A stretch of 64,000 nt of DNA, from NCBI GenBank assembly GCA_024235855.1, contig JACKLN010000011.1, positions 100,498-164,497 on the forward strand, read 5' to 3'. This document shows, piece by piece, positions 56,796 to 64,000 of the stretch (positions are counted from its first letter, which is position 1; the number at the start of each line of letters is the position of its first letter). Under the pieces are notes generated by a model. The model made no database searches. It saw nothing but the letters and a program-made list of their open reading frames with translations, and was not told the DNA's origin. This stretch comes from Burkholderiaceae bacterium. Its GTDB lineage: Bacteria > Pseudomonadota > Gammaproteobacteria > Burkholderiales > Burkholderiaceae_C. The translations under genes and the position numbers were made by a program.

Positions 56796-57683
56796 TCAGC
56801 CGTACAGCGTGCCGGTGTTGATGACCGGCTGCGCCTCGTTGTCGGAACACAGCACCACCAGCAGGTTGCTGACCATGCTGGCGCGGCGCTCGTCGTCGAG
56901 CTGGATCAGGTCCTTCTCGGCCAGGCCCTTGAGTGCCGCCTCGACCATGCCTACCGCGCCCTGCACGATCTTGTGCCGCGCGCTGACGATGGCCTCGGCC
57001 TGCTGGCGGCGCAGCATCACCTGCGCGATCTCCGGCGCGTAGGCCAGGTGGCTGAGCTTGGCGTCCAGCACCTCGACGCCGGCTTCCTCGAAGCGGTCCT
57101 GCAGTTCCGCACGCAGTGCGGCCGCCACGCTGTCCATGCCGCCACGCAGCGTGTGTTCGCCAGGCTCCAGGTCCTCGCCGTCGTCGTAGGCGTACATCGA
57201 CGCCAGGTGGCGCACCGCGGCCTCGGCCTGCACCTTCACGTAGGTCTCGAAATCGTCGACATCGAACACCGCCTGCGCCGTGTGGCGCACGCGCCAGACC
57301 ACCACCGCACCGATCTCCACCGGGTTGCCGCGCTTGTCGTTGACCTTAAGCGTCGGGCCGTTGAGGTTGCGCGCGCGCAGCGAGAGCTTGCGCTTCTTCG
57401 TCAGCGGGTTGGCCCAGCGCAGGCCCTCGCCGCGGTCGGTGCCGGTGTACTGGCCGAACAGCGTGAGGATGGCCGCCTCGTTGGGCTGCAGCATGTACAG
57501 GCCCACGAGCAGGAAGACGCCGGTGGCCGACGCCAGCACCAGCGGCACCAGCAGCCAGGGCGTGCGCGCGACGCCGGTGACGGCCAGCACGGGCAGCAGC
57601 GCGATCAGGCCGATGCCGACGGCGACCATGGCATACCCGTTGGTGGCCCGTGCGGTGTGCTCGGGCGTGCGTTGGGTGGACAT
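56796..57683 (-). CDS. SPFH/Band 7 domain membrane protein
   Basis: A 295-residue protein with two N-terminal hydrophobic segments (about 18-37 and 42-63) followed by an SPFH domain (VGLYMLQPNEAAILTLFGQY; LSLRARNL; AVVVWRV) and a helical C-terminal part that can oligomerise (LRAELQDRFEEAGVEVLDAKL). Members scaffold membrane microdomains or proteases. The start ATG at 57683 has AGGAG at 7 nt; an ATG at 57704 lies inside the palindrome and has none. It heads the operon with the PH-like and ribbon-helix-helix genes. Confidence 0.88.
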   Translation of the reverse strand: MSTQRTPEHTARATNGYAMVAVGIGLIALLPVLAVTGVARTPWLLVPLVLASATGVFLLVGLYMLQPNEAAILTLFGQYTGTDRGEGLRWANPLTKKRKLSLRARNLNGPTLKVNDKRGNPVEIGAVVVWRVRHTAQAVFDVDDFETYVKVQAEAAVRHLASMYAYDDGEDLEPGEHTLRGGMDSVAAALRAELQDRFEEAGVEVLDAKLSHLAYAPEIAQVMLRRQQAEAIVSARHKIVQGAVGMVEAALKGLAEKDLIQLDDERRASMVSNLLVVLCSDNEAQPVINTGTLYG

Positions 57684-57701
57684 CGTGAGCTCCTGGGTTG
57701 G

Positions 57702-57725
57702 CATTAAAGTGATATCACTTTAATG
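57702..57725. promoter_or_regulatory. perfect 24-bp palindromic operator of the SPFH operon
   Basis: A perfect inverted repeat with core AAAGTGATATCACTTT, flanked by ATT/AAT arms, lies 18 bp before the SPFH start codon. It is AT-rich in a GC-rich region. It is the best candidate operator for the ribbon-helix-helix protein made by the same operon. It could also influence the divergent GGDEF gene at 57843. Confidence 0.75.
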
Positions 57726-57842
57726 GCATTGGAGACGCTTCGTCAAGCGGGACACCCCGTGAACCGGTGAAACTGCCCGCCTCGCCGAGGGCATCTGTGG
57801 TCGAATGCTCGAGGAGCGGCATGCCCCTGCCGACAACCCCAC

Positions 57843-58721
57843 ATGAGCGTTTCCCCCCTTCAGGATCTCATCCCTGCATCGGCGGCTGCGGCGTCGCCCT
57901 GGCCGCGGGCCCTGACCGCCGCCTCTGCTGCCGCGGTGCTGACCGGCAGCGTGCCGCTGCTGTGGCCGCAGACCCCCTGGCCGGCGGCGCTGGCCACGGC
58001 CGCCGTGGCGGCGCTGGTGGCTGGCGCCGCCGCGTGGCGCCGCCCCCCGGCCGCCTTGGCGGCCGTCGCCCCCGCGCCGTCGACCTACACCGTGCCCACC
58101 GGCGACGCCATCCTGCGCGACGCCGAGACCGGCATGTTCCACCGCCCGGCCTTCCTGGCCCTGGCCGAACGCGACTGGCTGCGCGCTGGCCGCTACGGCG
58201 GCGCGGTGGCCCTGCTGCTGGTGGAGGTGGACCGCCTGCGCCCGATGACCGAACAGATGGGCGCCCGCGTGGCCGACGCGCTGCTGGCCGGCCTGGGCCG
58301 CCAGGTGATGGCCTCGCTGCGCGCGGCCGACCTGCTGTCGCGTTTCGACGATGCGCAGCTGGCCGTCTTCCTGCCGCAGGCCGACGCCACCGGTGCGCTC
58401 GACGTGGCCGACCGCATCCGCGAGATGGTCGAGCGGCTGCGCCTGCCGGGTCTGCCCGAAGGCGCCACCTTCACCGCCAGCGTGGGCGTGGCCGTGCTGC
58501 GGCCGCTGCACCAGCCGCTGCACGCGCTTGTGGAGATGGCCCAGCAGGCGCTGCAGACCTCGCGCGAGGCGGGCGGCAACTGCGTGCGCGCCGCCAACGC
58601 CGACGAGCCCTGGCGGCCGGCGCGGGGATCCGGCGCTGGTGCGGCGGATGCGTCGGGCCCGCGTGAGCAGCCTGGCAAGCCGGAACGGCCCGAGAAGCCC
58701 GGCCGCACCGGCGACCTCTGA
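57843..58721 (+). CDS. degenerate GGDEF domain protein
   Basis: A 292-residue protein with two N-terminal hydrophobic helices (about 23-42 and 48-65) and a GGDEF-type domain (about 90-250). The active-site motif is replaced by DDAQL (169-173), so cyclase activity is unlikely. The I-site RAAD (160-163) is intact at the right distance, so it may bind c-di-GMP as a receptor. The tail is Pro/Gly/Glu-rich and looks disordered. It is divergent from the SPFH operon. Confidence 0.82.
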   Translation: MSVSPLQDLIPASAAAASPWPRALTAASAAAVLTGSVPLLWPQTPWPAALATAAVAALVAGAAAWRRPPAALAAVAPAPSTYTVPTGDAILRDAETGMFHRPAFLALAERDWLRAGRYGGAVALLLVEVDRLRPMTEQMGARVADALLAGLGRQVMASLRAADLLSRFDDAQLAVFLPQADATGALDVADRIREMVERLRLPGLPEGATFTASVGVAVLRPLHQPLHALVEMAQQALQTSREAGGNCVRAANADEPWRPARGSGAGAADASGPREQPGKPERPEKPGRTGDL

Positions 58722-58731
58722 ACCCTGTCGG

Positions 58732-59802
58732 CTACAGCCGCAGCCGACCGGCGTAGCCGGTCATCTCGAGGTAACCCAGGCCGATGCGCCGGTCCTGGGC
58801 ATCGCGCAGTTCCGACAGGCCTTCCCAGTAGACCGTGCCGGTGCTGGCGCGGGCGTCGAGTTCCTGCGCGTCCAGCAGCGCGTGCAGGGTGTGCCGCCCC
58901 GCGGGCGTGTCCAGCGTCCACTGCACGGGGTAGCGGCCGCCGGTGCGGCCGCTGGTCCACACGCGGCCGGGTTGCATGTGCACCTCCTGCGGGGCGAACG
59001 CGCGCGCCGCGCCGCCGGCCGGCCGCCAGCTGCCGCCAGCCCACAGCGTGCTGCCGTCGGCGCGGCGCAGGCGGAACACCGTCAGCGCGCTGCCGTCGGC
59101 CAGGTTGATGCCGGCCCAGTCCCAGCCCACGGCCTCGGGGTGCAGGATCTCGTCGCTCCACTCCTGGTCCAGCCACGCGCGGCCGCCACCGTCGCGCGCC
59201 ACGGCCAGCTGCGGTTCGCTGACGTAGTGGCTGGCCTGCGTCGGCGCCGGTCCCTTGCGCGACCAGCCGGCCTCGCCCTGCAGCAGCAGCGGCTGCGTGC
59301 GGCGCAGCGTCAGGGCGAGCAGCAGGTCCTGCGAGCGGTCCTCCAGCCGTGCCGCCCAGGTCTGGCCTTCGCGTGCCAGCCGCCAGTCGCCGATGTGCAC
59401 ACGCGCATCGTCCAGTGCGGCTGCGGCGGCTGGGGCGGCCGGGTCGCCGTTCCAGCGCGCGATGCGCTCGGCATGGCGGTGGTTGCCGGCACGCAGGTCG
59501 GTCAACGCCGCGTGCGCGAACAGCAGCTGGCGCGGCGCGAAGGCGCTGCGGCTGTCCGCCGCCAGGCCGGTGCGGCTGCGGAAGAAGGTGACCTGGAAGC
59601 CGTGCGTCGGCGCGGCCATCGGCCCCCACCAGCCGGTGACGTACCACCACTCGATGCGTGCCTCGGGGTGGGCGCCGTGGTCACGCGGGAACTGCAGCAC
59701 GCGATCGCGCGAGACCACGGGCAGCGTGGCGTCACTGGCGTTGGCAGGTCGCCCTGCAGCCAGGGCCGCGAGCATTGCGATCATCATCGGCCTGCGCCTC
59801 AC
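58732..59802 (-). CDS. AttH-like / lipocalin-like secreted protein
   Basis: A 356-residue protein with a signal peptide (cleavage near RPANASD, about 22) and a CrtC/AttH-type double lipocalin fold: IEWWYVTGWW, HGFQVTFFRSR, and EWSDEILHPEAVGWDWAGINL are typical. Carotenoid hydratase CrtC shares this fold, but no carotenoid genes are nearby. It ends an operon with an FtsX-like permease (1-bp gap) and an ATPase, like the attEFGH type. A role in outer-membrane lipoprotein or hydrophobic-ligand handling is inferred. Confidence 0.82.
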   Translation of the reverse strand: MRRRPMMIAMLAALAAGRPANASDATLPVVSRDRVLQFPRDHGAHPEARIEWWYVTGWWGPMAAPTHGFQVTFFRSRTGLAADSRSAFAPRQLLFAHAALTDLRAGNHRHAERIARWNGDPAAPAAAAALDDARVHIGDWRLAREGQTWAARLEDRSQDLLLALTLRRTQPLLLQGEAGWSRKGPAPTQASHYVSEPQLAVARDGGGRAWLDQEWSDEILHPEAVGWDWAGINLADGSALTVFRLRRADGSTLWAGGSWRPAGGAARAFAPQEVHMQPGRVWTSGRTGGRYPVQWTLDTPAGRHTLHALLDAQELDARASTGTVYWEGLSELRDAQDRRIGLGYLEMTGYAGRLRL

Positions 59803-59803
59803 G

Positions 59804-62323
59804 TCACCAGTCCTCCTTCACCGACATCACCGCTGCGCGGCCGGCGGCGCGCCGTGCCGTGAGTGCCGCGGTGGCGGTGCCGGCGGCCAGCACCGCCAGC
59901 GCCAGTGCCGCCAACCGTGGCCAGGGCAGCACCAGGTCCATGGTCCAGTGGAAGCTCTGCGGGTTGACCACGTGCACCAGCACCGCGCTCACCGCCACGC
60001 CCAGGGCCACGCCGATCAGGGCGCCGGCGGTCAGCCACGCGGCCGCCTCGCCGGCCACCAGCGCCACCGTCTGCCCTCGCGTCAGCCCCAGGTGGCTCAG
60101 CAGGCCGAACTCCTTGCGCCGCGCCGCCACCTGCGCCGACAGGCTGGCCGCCACGCCGACCAGCCCCACCGCGATGGCCACCATCTGCAGCCAGCGCGTG
60201 ACGGCGAAGCTGCGGTCGAAGATGCGCAGCGAGATCGCGCGGATCTCGCCGGCCTCGGCGAACTCCAGCATCGACGGGTCGGCTACGCGTGCCGACAGGG
60301 CCTCGCGCACCGCGGCCGGCGCGGCGTCGGGCGCCAGCCACAGCGCCAGGTCGTTGAGGCGGGTGTCGCCGGTCAGTCGCCGGTAGTCGGCCAGTGGGAC
60401 CACCACGCTGCCGAACTGGCGCGCGTAGTCGCGCCAGACGCCGCGCACCACGCAGTCCAGCGTCGCGCCCTCCAGCGGCAGGCTCAGCGTGCTGCCGGGC
60501 TTGGCGCCGTAGAGCGAGACCATGGCCTCGCTGACGTAGCAGGCTGGGCGCGCGTCGCCAGCCGCGGCGGGCAGCGGCGTGCCCACCAGCGGCAGCGTCT
60601 GCGCCGGGTTGCCCACCTCGCGCGCGATCAGCGCCACCGCGGGGCGGTCGGCGGCCAGCGACAGCAGTCGCAGCCGGTTGCCCTGCACACGTTCCACGCC
60701 GGGCACCGCCGCGGCCTCGGCGATGAAGGCCTCGGGCAGCCAGGCCAGGTCGGCCGCGTTGCCGCGGGTGGCGGTGCGCGCGTACAGGTCGGCCGGCAGC
60801 AGCGTGTCCAGCCACAGGGTGACGCCCGTGCGGAAACTGCCCACCATCACCGTCAGCGCCACCGACAGCGCCAGCGCCGCCACCACGCCGGCCACCGCGG
60901 CGGTGGCGGTGTGGCGCTGGAACACCGCGCGCTGCAGCGCCAGCCGCGGCAGCGCCGCCTGCGGCAGCGGCCAGCGGGCCAGCACCGCCTGCACCACCCA
61001 GGGCACGGCGGCCACGCCCCCGAACAGCAGGCAGGCCACGGACGCATAGGCCGCCAACGGCAGGCCGGCGATCGGCGGTGCGAAGGCCAGTGCCACGCCG
61101 GTGGCCAGCAGCCCCACCGCCGGCAGCGGCGAGGCCGACGGCGCTTCCAGGCTGGACAGGCCCTTGAGCGCACGCGCCGGCTGCAGCCGCTCGGCGGCCC
61201 GTGCCGGCACCCAGCCGCCCAGCAGCGCCGCCATGGTGCCGAGCATGAAGAGCAGCGCCAGCGCTGCCGGCTCCAGCCGCAGCGGCGGCGTCACGCCGGG
61301 GAAGTAGCCACCGCCCAGGTCGCCGGCCAGCCAGCGCAGCGCCGCCGCGGCCAGGGCGACGCCGCCCAGCAGGCCCAGCAGGCTGCCGAACATGCCCAGG
61401 CCCAGGCATTCCAGCATCACGACCCGGCGCCGCTCCCGCGCGGTCATTCCCAGCACGCCCAGCAGTGCGAAGCCCGGCAGCCGCTGCGCCACCGACAGCG
61501 CGACCACCGAATAGACCAGGAAGCCGCCGACGAACAGCGCCACCAGCGCCAGCACCGTCAGGTTCACCCGGTAGGCGCGCGAGAGCTGCGAGACGCGCTG
61601 TGCCGCGTCGTCGGGCCGCTCGGCGCGCCAGGCCGCGGGCAGTGGCGGCGGCGCTGCGCCGGGTTCCAGCCGCAGGTCCACCCTTGTCAGGCGGCCTGCG
61701 AAGCCGAAGCGGTCCTGCGCGGCGGACAGGTCCATCACCGCCAGCGGCGCGCCGCCGGCGCCCACCCAGCCGGACACGCGCAGCGACTGCCATTGGCCCC
61801 CGGACTGCAGCGCCAGCGTGTCGCCGTCGGCCACGACCAGGCGGCTGCGCGCGGCGGCGTTGAGGAACACGCGCGACGGGTCGAGGAAGGCCAGCCGGTC
61901 CTCGCCCTCGGCCGGGCGGGGCACCAGGTCCGGCGCCAGGCCGGCGAGGGTGAGCGCGTCGACGCCCAGTACCTGCAGCGGCGTGCGCGTGCCATCGCCC
62001 AGGCGCGCGTAGGTCTCGAAGGCGATCACCGGGCTGGCCTGGCGCACCCCATGGGTGGCCAGAAGTTGCGCGTAGGCGCCGTCCGGCAGCGTGCCGCCAC
62101 CGGCGTCGGTGACGCTGAGGTCGGGCTCGCCGTTCGTGGCCCGTAGCGCGGCAGAGAATTCGGCCAGCGCCGACGCGTTGATCAGGTGCACCGACGCCGC
62201 CAGCGCCACGCCCAGCGCCACCGCCAGCAGTGCCGCGGCGTGCCGCCACGGGTGGTGGCGCCACTCGCGCCACGCCAGCGCGGCGAAGTCCGCCAGGCGG
62301 GGATCGGCCGGGGGAGCGGTCAC
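59804..62323 (-). CDS. FtsX-like ABC transporter permease
   Basis: An 839-residue permease with two FtsX/MacB repeats. One N-terminal helix (about 26-48) and clusters near 255-280, 305-330 and 345-375 form the first half; further helices lie near 405-450, 475-495, and 700-820. Large periplasmic domains sit between them. It works with the ATPase gene immediately upstream and the AttH-like protein downstream. The start is a GTG at 62323, 4 nt after the ATPase stop. The substrate is unknown; lipoprotein or membrane-lipid extraction is likely for the family. Confidence 0.88.
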   Translation of the reverse strand: MTAPPADPRLADFAALAWREWRHHPWRHAAALLAVALGVALAASVHLINASALAEFSAALRATNGEPDLSVTDAGGGTLPDGAYAQLLATHGVRQASPVIAFETYARLGDGTRTPLQVLGVDALTLAGLAPDLVPRPAEGEDRLAFLDPSRVFLNAAARSRLVVADGDTLALQSGGQWQSLRVSGWVGAGGAPLAVMDLSAAQDRFGFAGRLTRVDLRLEPGAAPPPLPAAWRAERPDDAAQRVSQLSRAYRVNLTVLALVALFVGGFLVYSVVALSVAQRLPGFALLGVLGMTARERRRVVMLECLGLGMFGSLLGLLGGVALAAAALRWLAGDLGGGYFPGVTPPLRLEPAALALLFMLGTMAALLGGWVPARAAERLQPARALKGLSSLEAPSASPLPAVGLLATGVALAFAPPIAGLPLAAYASVACLLFGGVAAVPWVVQAVLARWPLPQAALPRLALQRAVFQRHTATAAVAGVVAALALSVALTVMVGSFRTGVTLWLDTLLPADLYARTATRGNAADLAWLPEAFIAEAAAVPGVERVQGNRLRLLSLAADRPAVALIAREVGNPAQTLPLVGTPLPAAAGDARPACYVSEAMVSLYGAKPGSTLSLPLEGATLDCVVRGVWRDYARQFGSVVVPLADYRRLTGDTRLNDLALWLAPDAAPAAVREALSARVADPSMLEFAEAGEIRAISLRIFDRSFAVTRWLQMVAIAVGLVGVAASLSAQVAARRKEFGLLSHLGLTRGQTVALVAGEAAAWLTAGALIGVALGVAVSAVLVHVVNPQSFHWTMDLVLPWPRLAALALAVLAAGTATAALTARRAAGRAAVMSVKEDW

Positions 62324-62327
62324 GCGC

Positions 62328-62984
<657 letters not shown>

Positions 62985-63032
62985 CGCGACCGATGATGCC
63001 GCAGTGGCGGCGCCTGCCGGCGCTGCGGGGCT

Positions 63033-63614
63033 TCAGCGGCTCCGGCGGCCCATGGCGGTCGCGATGCCCAGCCCCAGCAGCGCCAGTGCCGCGCTGGTGG
63101 GCTCCGGCACGGCGTTGTCCTGCGGCTGCCACAGCAGCACGCGCACGTGGTCGCCCGGGTCGCTGGCGCGCCAGTCCAGCGTCAGCGACGTGCCGCCGAA
63201 GGCCCAGTTCACGGAGTCGGCGCCCTCCAGCCCCATCAGGCGGTGCCAGGCGTAGTCGTTCCACTGCCCGTCGCCGTCGATGTCCACCGACCATTCGGCC
63301 TGCGTGCCCGCGAGCTGGGCTGTCGTGGTGTACACGGCGACGATGGGCGCACCGAAGTCCACCGTGGCACGCAGGCGGCTGGCGTTCAGCGGGTCGAAGA
63401 AGAGGTACCAGGACTGCAGGCCGTCGCGGGCCTGCTCCTGCACCGTCCACAGCACGCCGTCGGCGTCCAGCAGGCCGGCGTTGACGGCCGCCGCGCCGGT
63501 GTAGGTCTGCAGCGAGAAGTTCGTGGGTAACGAGACGGCGACCGGTGCCGCAGCGGCGACGTTGACCAGAGCGGTGAGGGCGGCCAGGCCCAGACCTGTG
63601 ACGAGTTGTTTCAT
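63033..63614 (-). CDS. PEP-CTERM sorting domain protein
   Basis: A 193-residue exported protein with a signal peptide (cleavage near AAAAPV, about 24), a beta-rich body with an Asp-rich turn (DIDGDGQWNDYAW), and a C-terminal VPEPTS motif, hydrophobic helix and basic end (GRRSR). It is the second exosortase substrate in the window. No regulatory element was assigned. Function is unknown; display or secretion outside the cell is inferred. Confidence 0.87.
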   Translation of the reverse strand: MKQLVTGLGLAALTALVNVAAAAPVAVSLPTNFSLQTYTGAAAVNAGLLDADGVLWTVQEQARDGLQSWYLFFDPLNASRLRATVDFGAPIVAVYTTTAQLAGTQAEWSVDIDGDGQWNDYAWHRLMGLEGADSVNWAFGGTSLTLDWRASDPGDHVRVLLWQPQDNAVPEPTSAALALLGLGIATAMGRRSR

Positions 63615-63703
63615 GGGCGCGATGCTGCCGGGGCGCGACCCGCGCCGCGGTGACCGTTCTCACGAACCGCCCGCCACCCCCCGCTGCCCGGGGAGTGCGT
63701 TGT

Positions 63704-64000
63704 TCACGCGCCGGCCAGCGCCCGGATCCGTGCCATCGCGCGCGGCACGGCATCGAAGGCGTCGCAGGCCACGATGTGCCGGTCGGGCATCGAGCGCAAC
63801 CAGGTCAGCTGGCGCTTGGCCAGCTGGCGGGTGGCGGCAATGCCGGTCTCTCGCAAGGGTGCCAGGTCGCCCGCGTCCAGCGCCGCCCACGCCTGCCGGT
63901 AGCCGACGCAGCGCATCGACGGCAGCGCGGGATGCAGGTCGCCGCGGGCACGCAGCGCGCGCACCTCGTCGACGAAGCCGGCCGCCAGCATGGCGTCGAA
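63704..64000 (-). CDS. miaA: tRNA dimethylallyltransferase, N-terminal part beyond window edge
   Basis: The C-terminal 98 codons of MiaA, which adds dimethylallyl to A37 of tRNAs reading U-starting codons. FDAMLAAGFVDEVRALRARGDL, PSMRCVGYRQAWAALD and GIAATRQLAKRQLTWLRSM are the conserved end of the family. The start lies right of the window. The 3' end is followed by the PEP-CTERM gene on the same strand after 89 bp. Confidence 0.92.
   Translation of the reverse strand, partial: FDAMLAAGFVDEVRALRARGDLHPALPSMRCVGYRQAWAALDAGDLAPLRETGIAATRQLAKRQLTWLRSMPDRHIVACDAFDAVPRAMARIRALAGA

Overview
The window is a GC-rich (about 70 %) stretch of a betaproteobacterial chromosome. The order Burkholderiales, near the Rubrivivax/Leptothrix/Methylibium group (Sphaerotilaceae), is the best guess. 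The signs are: the tmRNA tag ANDERFALAA; the block gyrA-pheA-tyrA-aroA/cmk-rpsA-ihfB-lapA-lapB; a fused aroA-cmk gene; a glnA-ntrB-ntrC locus with a sigma-54 promoter; two PEP-CTERM proteins; and an OmpA with a short N-terminus and a Pro/Ala linker. No insertion sequence, integrase, phage module, CRISPR array or rRNA was seen. The only RNA gene found is tmRNA.

Layout. 1-9 kb: small metabolic and envelope genes (DUF502 membrane protein, S10 peptidase overlapping a phosphofructokinase, HDOD protein, SDR, RluA-type pseudouridine synthase, RsgA GTPase, alpha/beta hydrolase). 9-13 kb: dnaE. 13-18 kb: a serine hydrolase, a PAS histidine kinase facing an OmpR-type regulator, and a ComEA-like DNA-binding protein. 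18-29 kb: a long leftward block of housekeeping genes, gyrA to lapB. 29-38 kb: ompA, ubiG, gph, tmRNA, a DUF6445 protein, a fluoride channel, a diguanylate cyclase, and an AIM24-like/EI24/CinA-like run. 37-42 kb: the nitrogen control locus. 42-48 kb: exonuclease III, a second diguanylate cyclase, a GH19 peptidoglycan hydrolase translationally adjacent to a lipoprotein (a candidate toxin-immunity pair), folA and thyA. 48-53 kb: an ECF sigma factor, a secreted protein and a Ser/Thr kinase with TPR-like repeats. 53-58 kb: phospholipase A overlapping an ABC exporter, and an SPFH/membrane/ribbon-helix-helix operon behind a perfect palindrome. 58-64 kb: a degenerate GGDEF protein, an AttH-like/FtsX/LolD-like operon, a PEP-CTERM protein and the end of miaA.

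Three signals stand out. (1) Many genes have no Shine-Dalgarno sequence but carry a -10-like hexamer that ends exactly 6 nt (range 5-7) before the start codon. That is the geometry expected for leaderless mRNAs. (2) The GH19 hydrolase and its lipoprotein neighbour resemble the Xanthomonas XAC2609/XAC2610 effector-immunity pair. (3) The SPFH operon appears to encode its own ribbon-helix-helix repressor and to carry a 24-bp operator. Between 40.8 and 47.1 kb at least seven single-gene frameshifts occur in ntrC, the GH19 gene, the lipoprotein gene and thyA. In each case the protein sequence resumes in another frame, so assembly or base-calling errors are the leading explanation.
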